NCBI GenBank assembly: GCA_910589195.1
Contig: CAJUTC010000020.1
Span: 1 to 53,866 of the forward strand
Reading direction: 5' to 3'
Origin: an uncultured Lachnospiraceae bacterium
GTDB lineage: Bacteria > Bacillota > Clostridia > Lachnospirales > Lachnospiraceae
Length of the DNA: 53,866 bases
Of the stretch, positions 15,604 through 23,781 are shown in pieces. Within the stretch, counting starts at the first letter, position 1, and the number at the start of each line of letters is the position of its first letter. The translations under genes and the position numbers were made by a program. The notes under the pieces were generated by a model, which was not told the DNA's origin, did not search any database, and worked only from the letters and a program-made list of their open reading frames with translations.

Positions 15604-16806
15604 ATGGTATCCCAATCCTTTCAAATCGCCCAACAATTAATCCATGATATCTGTTACCTGTCAGTTCAGTACCTGGATACCGACGAAGTTATACAGACTT
15701 TCAGTAAAACCTATATGCTGCATACCGTACAGAATTTTTTAAATCCCGCTACCATAAAGAAACTTTGTCAGACGTTGACCTGCGGCAAAGTATACTATAT
15801 TATTGACCAATTTGATATCCATTTCATTTTGTTTCTTATTGATGAAACTCCTGTTGTGGCAGGTCCCTTCTGTCCTCTGATCATGACAAAACAGGACTGT
15901 CTTAAATATATCCACCATCATCAGCTTTCCCCATGTTCCCCCAATGACCTGTTATCCTACCGGAGCCTGTTTCCTGTTATCAGCGAAGAAAACGCGGTAC
16001 ATATTATCCGTTCTCTCCTCCACATCCTTCAGCCTTCCTCCAATGACCGGGAGATAGAGTATGTCAATTTATCGAATAAACCAATTTTACCAGAAAAACA
16101 GGAACTGGACTTTTCTTTTCGTAAAAACTACTCGGAATTAATCCAGGAACGTTACCAACTGGAACAGCGTTTTATGAAGGATGTTGAAAATGGAAATTTT
16201 CACGCCGCCATTTTGAATTTAAGGAATATGCAGAGGGATGTCGCCTTTTTAAAAGAGTTTGGAACTACTTTAGAGAATGAGCGGATAGGGGCCGCGATTG
16301 TACGTACAATGGTCAGAATCTCAGCAATGCGCGCCGGACTCCCAGCCGCTGTCATAGATTTAGTGTCCAGCCAAACCACAGTCACCATCCAAAACGCCAA
16401 ATCTGTTGAGGAAATCTTCAGGGAGAAAGAAAAAATGGTCAATGCATTCTGCCGGAAAATCCTTTCGCACAAAAACCATCAATACAGCAACCTTGTATCA
16501 AATGCCATGCATTATATTGAACGTTACTATCCTCAAAATATAACCGTGAAGCAATTAGCAGATGATCTCAACATCAATATCAACCGCCTTATCTCCGTCT
16601 TCCGAACAGAAACAGGAAAAACTCCAGGCAGCTATATCCTGCATGTACGCTTAACACAAGCCTCCCGCCTTCTGTCCAATACCGATCTTAGTGTTCAAAA
16701 TATAAGTACTATGGTTGGTATTCCTGACGCGAACTATTTTATCAAGCTTTTTAAAAGAGAATATTCTATGACTCCAAATCAGTATCGAAAATATTATCGT
16801 TTATAA
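15604..16806 (+). CDS. AraC-family transcriptional regulator
   Basis: 400 aa. The C-terminal ~100 residues are an AraC double helix-turn-helix: NAMHYIERYYPQNITVKQLA, NININRLISVFRTETGKTPG, and the second helix pair ending in FKREYSMTPNQYRKYY. The N-terminal ~270 residues are a non-cupin sensor region of the type common in Clostridia AraC regulators of sugar loci; the ligand is unknown. Divergent from, and probably activating, the GPH-GH2-GH88 operon. AAAGGAG six bases upstream supports the start. Confidence 0.9.
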   Translation: MVSQSFQIAQQLIHDICYLSVQYLDTDEVIQTFSKTYMLHTVQNFLNPATIKKLCQTLTCGKVYYIIDQFDIHFILFLIDETPVVAGPFCPLIMTKQDCLKYIHHHQLSPCSPNDLLSYRSLFPVISEENAVHIIRSLLHILQPSSNDREIEYVNLSNKPILPEKQELDFSFRKNYSELIQERYQLEQRFMKDVENGNFHAAILNLRNMQRDVAFLKEFGTTLENERIGAAIVRTMVRISAMRAGLPAAVIDLVSSQTTVTIQNAKSVEEIFREKEKMVNAFCRKILSHKNHQYSNLVSNAMHYIERYYPQNITVKQLADDLNININRLISVFRTETGKTPGSYILHVRLTQASRLLSNTDLSVQNISTMVGIPDANYFIKLFKREYSMTPNQYRKYYRL

Positions 16807-16820
16807 ATCTACTTAGCAAA

Positions 16821-16859
16821 GGCCTTCGGCTTATTACGAAGGTCTTCTTGCGCTATTTT
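16821..16859 (+). terminator. Terminator after the AraC gene
   Basis: GGCCTTCG (16821-16828) pairs with CGAAGGTC (16837-16844) with one G-T pair, 15 bp after the stop. The T-run (CTATTTTT) is about ten bases further on, so it is a fair but not perfect intrinsic terminator. Confidence 0.6.
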
Positions 16860-17183
16860 TGTAATGAACTGTTAAATTTATTATGACATTATACCCAGAA
16901 AGCAGGATGAAACAAAGTTGTCTAAAAAAGTGGCTCCTGGTACACCTGTGAAGGCCACGTACTGGCTGATGATGTGTCCGCCACCGCCGTAGAGGGATTG
17001 CTAGGTCACATGCTCATGTATGGTACCGAAAACAAGCGATAGACCGCCGGCATCACACTATTCCAAACAAAAAACCAAAGACCAAAAGCGAGGCATTGTA
17101 TTTGAAAACCGGATAACAGCCGTACCTATAGAGCGGCACGCCGAAGCAGGAAATCAAGAAACGAATTCCAATTCAGATAAACG
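16860..17183. other. Non-coding stretch with possible gene debris
   Basis: About 320 bp without a convincing gene. On the plus strand short frames read KKVAPGTPVKATYWLMMCPP (from about 16926) and, in another frame, SATAVEGLLGHMLMYGTENK (to about 17040). They look like pieces of one decayed coding sequence broken by a frameshift, perhaps from a mobile element. I do not recognise the family. Confidence 0.3.
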
Positions 17184-17214
17184 AAAAACCCCTGATTCAC
17201 GTACAGGGGTTTTT
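17184..17214. terminator. Bidirectional intrinsic terminator downstream of mnmA
   Basis: AAAAACCCCTG (17184-17194) and CAGGGGTTTTT (17204-17214) form a perfect 11-bp stem with a 9-nt loop; both strands have a T-tract. On the minus strand it ends the operon that closes with mnmA, 90 bp after its stop. Confidence 0.85.
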
Positions 17215-17303
17215 CTGTTCCTAATTTGGGAATGGCAGGTCTTAATTCCATTAGGCTAGTTACCGATTAATCGCCGTCTAAGCATTTTACGGATTTAATC
17301 CAT

Positions 17304-18350
17304 CTAACCCCTACTCGCCGTTTCCATGACACCGCCAAACACTACCTGATCTTCCTGATAAAAAACCAGGGACTGGCCTGGCGCTATAGCCCATACCGGT
17401 TCCGAAAAAAGAACTTTCCAATGCTCCTTTCCTTCTCTGTATGCAGTGCATGGAATCAATGGGCCTCCATTCCTTACTCTTGCCGTTCCTGATAGCTCCT
17501 CTTTTTCATCCGCCATCCAGACCGCATGATGAACATGCGCCTCCGACGAATACACGTAATCTCGTCCGGACACTAGAAGGCGGTTTTCCTCTTTGCGAAT
17601 TGCTTTAACGTAAAGCGGTTCCGATCCGGAGATTTTAAGCCCCTTCCGCTGCCCCACTGTATAAAAGCAAATCCCATCATGGCAGCCCAATATCTTGCCT
17701 GCGTTATCCACGATTTCCCCTTTTTTGATTTCCGGTCTATGGCAGAACCATTTCCTTCTGTCGCCGTCTGGTAAAAAACAAATTTCTTGGCTATCTGGTT
17801 TTTCTGCCGCCTGTATTCCTACTCTTTTTGCCATTTCCCTGATGTCTTGCTTGTTATAAATTCCCAGCGGAAAACAGGTTCTGGATAGCTGTTCCTGAGA
17901 AAGCCGGTATAAAAAGTAGGTCTGGTCTTTTTTCCGGTCTTTCGGCACAGCAAGGGCATACCTGCCCTCCCGCTTTCTTATTTTGGCATAGTGCCCTGTA
18001 GCTACCAGGTGAATTCCCATCTGTTTTCCAAAATCCATAAGCCCATCCCAGCGCACCTTTTCATTGCATACTACACAGGGATTTGGTGTTCTTCCGTCTA
18101 AATATTCCCTGGAAAAATAATCGGTCACATGCTTGCGAAATTGCTCTCTGCAGTCTACCGTATAAAAAGGAACCTTTTGTTTCCAGGCCACGTTTTCTGC
18201 TTCTTCCCTCTGCCTCTTGGCCTCTTCTTCTGGCAGGTCTGCCAGCCTTAAATGAACCCCTACACACTGATACCCCTGCTGCTTCAGAAAAAAAAGAGCG
18301 GCAGCAGAATCCACGCCGCCGGATAATCCTACTGCCACTTTTTCACTCAT
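17304..18350 (-). CDS. mnmA: tRNA-uridine 2-sulfurtransferase MnmA
   Basis: 348 aa from ATG 18350, which overlaps the upstream stop as ATGA; an in-frame start 33 bases earlier lies inside the previous gene and is not preferred. The PP-loop GLSGGVDS (residues 8-15), the cysteine site GRTPNPCVVCN (Cys95) and SQEICF (Cys191), plus ATGHYA and KDQTYFLYRL, are all MnmA signatures. It activates U34 of tRNA-Lys, -Glu and -Gln with ATP and transfers sulfur from a persulfide on the second cysteine. At 348 aa it is slightly short. Its position as last gene of a sugar-catabolic operon under LacI control is odd for a housekeeping tRNA enzyme; it may be a second copy. Confidence 0.88.
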   Translation of the reverse strand: MSEKVAVGLSGGVDSAAALFFLKQQGYQCVGVHLRLADLPEEEAKRQREEAENVAWKQKVPFYTVDCREQFRKHVTDYFSREYLDGRTPNPCVVCNEKVRWDGLMDFGKQMGIHLVATGHYAKIRKREGRYALAVPKDRKKDQTYFLYRLSQEQLSRTCFPLGIYNKQDIREMAKRVGIQAAEKPDSQEICFLPDGDRRKWFCHRPEIKKGEIVDNAGKILGCHDGICFYTVGQRKGLKISGSEPLYVKAIRKEENRLLVSGRDYVYSSEAHVHHAVWMADEKEELSGTARVRNGGPLIPCTAYREGKEHWKVLFSEPVWAIAPGQSLVFYQEDQVVFGGVMETASRG

Positions 18351-19309
18351 TGATTCACCACATTCTTCGGCTTTCCGGAACAAAACGCCTTCAAGTTATC
18401 TACCGCAATATCCATCAGCCGCTGCCTTGACTCCTTGGGAGCCCATGCAATGTGAGGCGTAATGATGCAATTTTTTGCTTCAAGCAGTGGATTGTCACAC
18501 AGGATCGGTTCTGTTGAAACCACATCAACAGCGGCCCCGGCTACCTTGCCGCTGTTTAGCGCATCCCGTAAATCGGCTTCCACCACCAGAGGCCCTCTGG
18601 AATTATTAATAATCATAACCCCATCCTTCATTTTACTAATGGTTTCTTTATTAATGATTCCCTGGGTAGACGAAAAAAGCGGGCAGTGAAGGGAAATCAC
18701 ATCCGAATTTTTAAACAGCTCATCCAGAGAAGCAAAACGGCAAGTTTCGCTTTCCAGTTCTTCATTCCGGTTTACATCGTATGCCAGGACTTTCATCCCA
18801 AGAGCCTGGGCAATCCGGGCAGTCCCTTGTCCAATACGCCCAAACCCGATAATCCCCATGGTCTTTCCTGCCAATTCCACCAGCGGATATTTCCAAAAGC
18901 ACCAGTCTTCATTCTGTTCCCACTCCCCGTTTTTTACACACTGGGAATGTTCCCCGATATGATGGCATAATTCCAGCAAAAGCGCAATGGCGTACTGGGC
19001 AACCGCATCTGTACCATAGGAAGGGATATTGCTGACGATCACTCCCTTTTCTTTGGCCGCCTGTGTATCTACCACATTGTAACCAGTAGCAAGCACTCCG
19101 ATAAATTTTAGATTGGGGCAGGCTTCTATGGTTTCCCTGGTAATTGGGGTTTTATTGGTATATACCGCTTCCGCATTTCCAATGCGCTCCACAATTTTGC
19201 CAGGATCCTTTGTCCGGTCATATACCGTAAGATCTCCCAGTTTATCAAATCCCTCCCAGCTTAAATCCCCGGGATTTTCCGTGTAGCCGTCCAATATTAC
19301 AATTTTCAT
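18347..19309 (-). CDS. D-2-hydroxyacid dehydrogenase (NAD-dependent)
   Basis: 320 aa. NAD-binding motif GFGRIG (155-160), then the catalytic triad of the family: Arg238 (NNSRGPL), Glu267 (STEPIL) and His286 (TPHIAWAP). The substrate-side residues resemble glycerate/hydroxypyruvate-type enzymes, but specificity cannot be read off. It reduces a 2-oxoacid to a D-2-hydroxyacid or the reverse. AAGGAGG six bases before ATG 19309. Transcribed after a TIM-barrel isomerase with a 144-bp gap; the 3' end is translationally coupled to mnmA. In this operon hydroxypyruvate or a sugar-derived 2-oxoacid is a reasonable guess. Confidence 0.85.
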   Translation of the reverse strand: MKIVILDGYTENPGDLSWEGFDKLGDLTVYDRTKDPGKIVERIGNAEAVYTNKTPITRETIEACPNLKFIGVLATGYNVVDTQAAKEKGVIVSNIPSYGTDAVAQYAIALLLELCHHIGEHSQCVKNGEWEQNEDWCFWKYPLVELAGKTMGIIGFGRIGQGTARIAQALGMKVLAYDVNRNEELESETCRFASLDELFKNSDVISLHCPLFSSTQGIINKETISKMKDGVMIINNSRGPLVVEADLRDALNSGKVAGAAVDVVSTEPILCDNPLLEAKNCIITPHIAWAPKESRQRLMDIAVDNLKAFCSGKPKNVVNQ

Positions 19310-19453
19310 TTCATTCCTCCTTGTTTAAATGGCTTTTGCAAAATGGGCTTTCCGTCATCACCATAAGCCATAGGGAATTGCCCATTCACTGCTTCCGGCT
19401 TTCGGGGGATGCTCCCTTATCGTATTTGCAGCAGCCACCCTTATTTCATACTA

Positions 19454-20356
19454 TCAGTCTTCAACCAATGCCCAGGCACGGTTGATAACCCGTTTTGTAC
19501 CTGCCAAAACAATATCTCCGTCTTCTCCTTCCCAAGGCTTTACTTCAAATGACAGCACATAAGGATCCTTAGGCTGGAAAAAGCCCTCTTCCTTCAAAAC
19601 TGTAAAAAAGTCGAGCAGTTCTTCCGTGTCATTGGCGCTTTCCGGAAATCCGAACCTGGGATGCTGATCTCCATAAGCTGTGCAGCCTTTTTTCACAACT
19701 GCGTTGCCAATATGGAAATGGGTAATGTAAGGCCGCAGCGTCTGGATCACAAATCTGGACGTTTCATAAGTGGTTGGAAAATGGGACAGATCCACCAACA
19801 GACCAAAGTTATTATGGGTCGTCCGCATATCCGCGGCAAATTTAGCCGCATAGGGAGCTGGGCCAATCAGCGCCGCTTTATCCATGTCAAAATCAAATAC
19901 CTCCAGTTCCACCCTCATGCCTTTTTCGGCAGCATAGGAGCACACAGCTCTTGTGGTCTTTAACAATTGGGCATAGGCAGCATCTTTTGTTTCTTCCTGC
20001 CACTTTCCCGCCAGGAAAGCAATCCCTCTGGCACCTAAATATTCGGCCTCGTCCACTGCTTCTAAAAGAGTTTTCTCCGCCTTTTTCCTCCCCTCCTCAT
20101 CAATATCATTGGGGTTTAATTTCGGCCCTAACAGCCTGGGCTGCGCGCCGTAGCAAACCTTCATGTGGGACTGTTCCAGCATCCGTTTCACTTTTTCCCG
20201 CACGTTTTCATCATCAATCTTGCCAATCTCGATGGCGGAAAAATATTCATCCTCTGCCAGCGTTTTGACGGAATCTAGCAAGTTGTAATCCACTGGCGGA
20301 TGGCTCATCCACTGAATTGTCCCAATCTGAAAATATTTCTGAATCGGTTCTCTCAT
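19454..20356 (-). CDS. Sugar phosphate isomerase/epimerase family TIM-barrel protein
   Basis: 300 aa of the AP-endonuclease-2-like xylose-isomerase superfamily. The likely metal ligands are Glu152 (ELEVFDFD), Asp189 (LLVDLSH), His213/His215 (THFHIGNAV) and Glu271 (SFEVKPW). Members interconvert aldoses and ketoses, epimerise ketoses at C3, or dehydrate inosose. GGAGAG lies seven bases before ATG 20356. It follows the transketolase pair after a large hairpin (20395-20442). It is unlike the second such protein (22199-23047), so two distinct steps are expected. Confidence 0.8.
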   Translation of the reverse strand: MREPIQKYFQIGTIQWMSHPPVDYNLLDSVKTLAEDEYFSAIEIGKIDDENVREKVKRMLEQSHMKVCYGAQPRLLGPKLNPNDIDEEGRKKAEKTLLEAVDEAEYLGARGIAFLAGKWQEETKDAAYAQLLKTTRAVCSYAAEKGMRVELEVFDFDMDKAALIGPAPYAAKFAADMRTTHNNFGLLVDLSHFPTTYETSRFVIQTLRPYITHFHIGNAVVKKGCTAYGDQHPRFGFPESANDTEELLDFFTVLKEEGFFQPKDPYVLSFEVKPWEGEDGDIVLAGTKRVINRAWALVED

Positions 20357-20394
20357 ATCTATCTCTCCTTTTCTTCATAACTTCTCTTAGGCGT

Positions 20395-20442
20395 TTGAGA
20401 AACGTTCTCCCGACGAAACGAGGCCGGGAGAACGTTTCTCAA
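20395..20442. repeat. 18-bp perfect inverted repeat with operator-like arms
   Basis: TTGAGAAACGTTCTCCCG (20395-20412) and its exact complement at 20425-20442 enclose a 12-nt loop, starting immediately beyond the transketolase stop. There is no T-tract on the minus strand, so it is not a normal terminator. Each arm contains a near-palindrome (GAGAAACGTTCTC) related to the LacI operator TGAAACGTTTCA found nearby. It may be an RNA processing/stability hairpin, a pair of operators, or both. Confidence 0.7.
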
Positions 20443-21372
20443 TTACTTAATAAGGTTTCTGGCACGGCTGGCGATGGATTTCGCATCATACCCATACCGT
20501 TCCATTAAAACATTCAAATCTCCTGATTCTGCGTAATCCACAGCGCCTATTATGGAAACCGGAACCGGGCATTCCTCCGCAACCACTTCAGCCACAGCGC
20601 TTCCAAGTCCTCCATGTATGGAATGCTCTTCTACCGTAAGGATCGCCCCGGTCTTTTTGGCACAGGAAACAATCAACTCCCGGTCAATGGGGATCACCGT
20701 ATGCATATCCACCACTGTCGCATGGATTCCTTCTTGCTCCAAAAGCTGGGCTGCCGCAAGGGCGTAGTGGAGGACCGTTCCGGCTGCAATAATCGAAATG
20801 TCGCCTCCTTCTTTTAAAATTACACCTTTTCCGATTTCAAACTTCATCTCTTCCCCATAAATAACCGGTGCGGGTGCCCTTGACAGGCGAAGGTAAGCTG
20901 GCCCATTAAAGTCAGCTAGGGCAAATACCGCTTTCTTTGTTTCTGTTTCATCCGCAGTGCTGATTACTGTCATTCCCGGAATCGCCCGCATAGCGGCTAT
21001 GTCCGTGATCGCCTGATGGCTGGCGCCGTCATAGGAATCGGAAAGGCCGCAGTAAGTTCCGCATAGGCGCACATTTAAGTGGTCATAGCCAATCAGGGAA
21101 ACAACCGGGTCAAGGGCTCTGGTGGCCATAAAGGCCGCAAAGGTATTTACATAGGGGATAAAACCTTCTAACGCTAGGCCTGCCGACATATTTACCATAT
21201 TCAGCTCACTGATCCCGGTATTAAAGTAACGCTCAGGATAGGCTTCCCCAAACAGCACCGACTTTGTAGAAGCGCCCACATCGGCCTCAAGGACAACGAT
21301 CCTTTCATTTACGGAACCCAGCTCCTTTAAAGCCTTTCCATATGCGTCACGAATCGCTACCATTCTGCTCAT
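20443..21372 (-). CDS. Transketolase, C-terminal subunit
   Basis: 309 aa. It carries the pyrimidine-binding and C-terminal domains of a split transketolase: VVLEADVGASTK, ERYFNTGISELNMVNMSAGL (the catalytic Glu of the GIxE motif) and VNTFAAFMATRALDPV. It works with the preceding N-terminal subunit as a thiamine-diphosphate enzyme moving a two-carbon ketol unit. The start overlaps the N-subunit stop by 4 bp (ATGA). Split transketolases in catabolic operons often have a dedicated substrate (apulose-4-phosphate and sulfo-sugar cases are known); the substrate here is unknown. Confidence 0.88.
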   Translation of the reverse strand: MSRMVAIRDAYGKALKELGSVNERIVVLEADVGASTKSVLFGEAYPERYFNTGISELNMVNMSAGLALEGFIPYVNTFAAFMATRALDPVVSLIGYDHLNVRLCGTYCGLSDSYDGASHQAITDIAAMRAIPGMTVISTADETETKKAVFALADFNGPAYLRLSRAPAPVIYGEEMKFEIGKGVILKEGGDISIIAAGTVLHYALAAAQLLEQEGIHATVVDMHTVIPIDRELIVSCAKKTGAILTVEEHSIHGGLGSAVAEVVAEECPVPVSIIGAVDYAESGDLNVLMERYGYDAKSIASRARNLIK

Positions 21373-22202
21373 TCCACAACACCTCCCAGCTCTGCTTTCG
21401 CCTTTTTATAATCCTCATCTCCTATGGGTTTCCCATGCCAGGCGCTCTTCCCTTCCATAAATGACACGCCCTTTCCTTTCACGGTTTTACAGATCAGGAT
21501 GGAAGGATGAGCCGTTACTTGTTTTGCCTCTGCCACCGCCTTCTCAATTTCCATCACATTATGGCCATCGCAGTGGATCACATTCCAGCCAAATGCTTCC
21601 CATTTTGCCCCGATATCGCCCATGGGCATGATTTCTTCGTTTGTTCCGTCTAACTGGACGCCGTTATTGTCCAAAATCGCAATACAGTGAGAAAGCTTAT
21701 ATTTATTGCCTGCCATGGCGGCCTCCCAGACAGCTCCCTCCTGAATCTCTCCATCTCCCAGCACCACGTAGATGTATGCGTCGCTTCCCTTTAGCCGTTC
21801 GCCCAGCGCCATTCCGATCCCGGCGCCCAGACCCAGGCCAAGTGGGCCAGTGGAAAGCTCGATGCCAGGTGTTTTATGTACGCACGGATGGCCCTGTAGA
21901 TAAGAACCGGCCTGCCGCAAGGTTTTTAAATCTTCTTTCGGGAAATATCCCCGCTCTGCTAAGATCCGGTAAAGGATAGGGGCTGCATGGCCTTTGCTTA
22001 AGATTAATCGATCCCGTTTTTCCCATCCCGGGTTTTTTGGATCCAGGTTCATAATATCAAAGTATAGCACAGTTAAGATTTCGGTACAAGACAGGGATCC
22101 ACCCGGATGCCCTGTTTGGATTTGGTGCAGCAGGTCGATCAGATCTCTGCGGAATTGAAGGCACAGCTCATCCAATTCCCGCTTTCTGCCGTCATTCATC
22201 AT
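21369..22202 (-). CDS. Transketolase, N-terminal subunit
   Basis: 277 aa, the diphosphate-binding half of transketolase: GHPGGSLSCTEILTVLYFD near the N-terminus, SKGHAAP, and the thiamine-diphosphate motif GDGEIQEG (149-156) ending in DNNGVQLDG. Coupled by a 4-bp ATGA overlap to the isomerase upstream and to the C-terminal subunit downstream, so the three are made together. No sugar kinase accompanies them. Confidence 0.88.
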   Translation of the reverse strand: MMNDGRKRELDELCLQFRRDLIDLLHQIQTGHPGGSLSCTEILTVLYFDIMNLDPKNPGWEKRDRLILSKGHAAPILYRILAERGYFPKEDLKTLRQAGSYLQGHPCVHKTPGIELSTGPLGLGLGAGIGMALGERLKGSDAYIYVVLGDGEIQEGAVWEAAMAGNKYKLSHCIAILDNNGVQLDGTNEEIMPMGDIGAKWEAFGWNVIHCDGHNVMEIEKAVAEAKQVTAHPSILICKTVKGKGVSFMEGKSAWHGKPIGDEDYKKAKAELGGVVE

Positions 22203-23047
22203 GGTAACACTCTCCTCTTTTTTATTTCACAGTTATATTCCATTACCAAAGGCTTGAGATAGGTAATCGCTTTCCTTGCCATATGATCCGGATCCTCCCC
22301 TGGAAGGATCTCTGCCGAAACCCATCCTTGATAATGGATGGCCTTTAAGGCTTCCATGATCTCATGGAAATCCAAATGCCCCAGACCCGGAGCCAGCCGG
22401 TTGGAATCCGCAAAGTGGACGTAGCGGATCCAGTTTCCATTGCGGATCAGGCTTTCCCCTATTTTGTCATCTTCGATATTCATGTGGAATACGTCTGCAT
22501 GGATCCCGCAGTTGGGCCTTTCTACTTTCGAGAGGATCTGGGAACCTTGATCCAGGTTGTTGATAAAATTAATTTCATACCGGTTCACGGGCTCAATCAG
22601 CAGCTCAACTTGTTTTGACGCTGCCCGGTCGCACAAAACCTGCATGGTATCTACAAACAGTGTTTCCGCTTCCTCTCTGGTTTGCCCAGGTCCTACAAAC
22701 CCTCTGCTTCTTCCCGCATTCACAATCCCGCCAAATTCGCCTGCCAGATCAATCAGTCCGGAAAACACTTCTATGGTTTTCTTTCTTATTTCCGGATCTG
22801 GATGGGTAAAATACAGACCCCGGTCTGCAAATACCTGACCTGTGGTAATGCAGCTTACTTCCATGTTGGAATCCTTCAGCCAGCGCCTTAGCTCTTTTGC
22901 ATGAATCTCTTCTGCTCCTTTTAACGCCAGCTCTACTCCATCGTATCCATATCTTGCCGCCTTTTCAATGGATTCCCGAAATCCTCTCCACACCACAAAG
23001 GCGGAATCTTTTGCATTGCTATCCGCAATTGTAACTGCTGTTTTCAA
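22199..23047 (-). CDS. Sugar isomerase/epimerase (tagatose-3-epimerase-like TIM barrel)
   Basis: 282 aa beginning at a TTG (23047) with AGGAGG seven bases upstream; no better ATG exists. The metal-binding set of the D-tagatose 3-epimerase/IolI group is complete: Glu152 (LLIEPVNRYE), Asp185 (IHADVFHM), His211 (YVHFADSNR) and Glu246 (VSAEILPG). It should epimerise or isomerise a small ketose or its phosphate. Overlaps the transketolase N-subunit start by 4 bp. The substrate is not predictable from sequence. Confidence 0.82.
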   Translation of the reverse strand: MKTAVTIADSNAKDSAFVVWRGFRESIEKAARYGYDGVELALKGAEEIHAKELRRWLKDSNMEVSCITTGQVFADRGLYFTHPDPEIRKKTIEVFSGLIDLAGEFGGIVNAGRSRGFVGPGQTREEAETLFVDTMQVLCDRAASKQVELLIEPVNRYEINFINNLDQGSQILSKVERPNCGIHADVFHMNIEDDKIGESLIRNGNWIRYVHFADSNRLAPGLGHLDFHEIMEALKAIHYQGWVSAEILPGEDPDHMARKAITYLKPLVMEYNCEIKKRRVLP

Positions 23048-23217
23048 TTGCTGCCTCCTTCAACTACCTGTTTTTTTCTGCCACTCCTGCTGCCGCTTTC
23101 AAAATCCCCGTTCTGCCCGAACCTGCTTAATGTATGGCAAGGTCTTCCTTCTCATAGAACCAAGCCTTCTTTGCGTATGGAAAAACCCTCCATTCCGCCA
23201 GACAAGCCCCGCATTTC

Positions 23218-23712
23218 CTAAAGCGTTGTATCGTGAAACAGCAGTTCGTATTCTGGTATCTTATCCTGACACAGCCCTTTCTCTGCTTCTGAAATAAGAC
23301 CAAGGGAAATATCATGTCTTCCGCCTTCATATTCCTCCCGTAGCCAGGCCTCCAGAATATCCAGGGCTTCAAACTCCCCTGTGATTTTCCCCCCCAGGCA
23401 CAGAAGATTGGAATCATTATGGCGCCTTGTCATCTTTGCCATATAGGGATCCGTGCACAAAGAAGCACGGACTCCTTTAAAGCGGTTTGCTATAATGCTC
23501 ATCCCGATTCCAGTCGAACAAATAAGGATTCCTCTGTCCTCTTTTTTTTCCGCTACAGCGGCTGCTACTTTTGCTGCAAAATAGGGATATCTTACGATGC
23601 TTTCTGAATCGGTCCCAACATCTACATAAGGAATCTTCAATTCCTTTAACCGTTCAATCAGAATACGCTTTAAGGCATATCCTCCGTGATCATTTCCAAT
23701 ATAAATTACCAT
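23218..23712 (-). CDS. RpiB/LacAB-family sugar-phosphate isomerase
   Basis: 164 aa from ATG 23712 (AGGGG eight bases upstream, family N-terminus MVIYIGNDHGGYALK). The frame is open to 23781, but that would run through an operator and a hairpin. Asp8-His9, Cys65 in ICSTGIGMS, and Arg97-His98-Asn99 (RRHNDSNLL) are the catalytic and phosphate-site residues of RpiB. Such enzymes isomerise ribose-5-phosphate, allose-6-phosphate, galactose-6-phosphate or tetrose phosphates; relatives in other operons act on erythrulose-phosphate or sulfo-erythrose. The length is ~15 residues above E. coli RpiB because of a C-terminal tail. Confidence 0.85.
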   Translation of the reverse strand: MVIYIGNDHGGYALKRILIERLKELKIPYVDVGTDSESIVRYPYFAAKVAAAVAEKKEDRGILICSTGIGMSIIANRFKGVRASLCTDPYMAKMTRRHNDSNLLCLGGKITGEFEALDILEAWLREEYEGGRHDISLGLISEAEKGLCQDKIPEYELLFHDTTL

Positions 23713-23729
23713 CTTGTTTCCCCTTCTTT

Positions 23730-23741
23730 TGAAACGTTTCA
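23730..23741. promoter_or_regulatory. LacI-type operator upstream of the RpiB-like gene
   Basis: Perfect 12-bp palindrome TGAAACGTTTCA, 18 bp before the isomerase start and identical to the operator in the lacI-operon promoter at 24922-24933. It suggests a second control point inside the operon. Confidence 0.8.
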
Positions 23742-23750
23742 TATTTTCAG

Positions 23751-23778
23751 GCAGGAAATGGCCTCTTCCTGCTTTTTT
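23751..23778. terminator. Hairpin between lacI and the RpiB-like gene
   Basis: GCAGGAA (23751-23757) pairs with TTCCTGC (23766-23772) and is followed by TTTTTT on the plus strand, so it looks like a plus-strand terminator although no plus gene precedes it. On the transcribed minus strand it forms the same stem just after the lacI stop, possibly a processing or attenuation hairpin that lowers lacI relative to downstream expression. Confidence 0.5.
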
Positions 23779-23781
23779 CAA

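Noticed and set aside
17020..17259. 79-aa plus-strand frame before mnmA
   Set aside because: It runs across the bidirectional terminator at 17184-17214 and reads like non-coding sequence.
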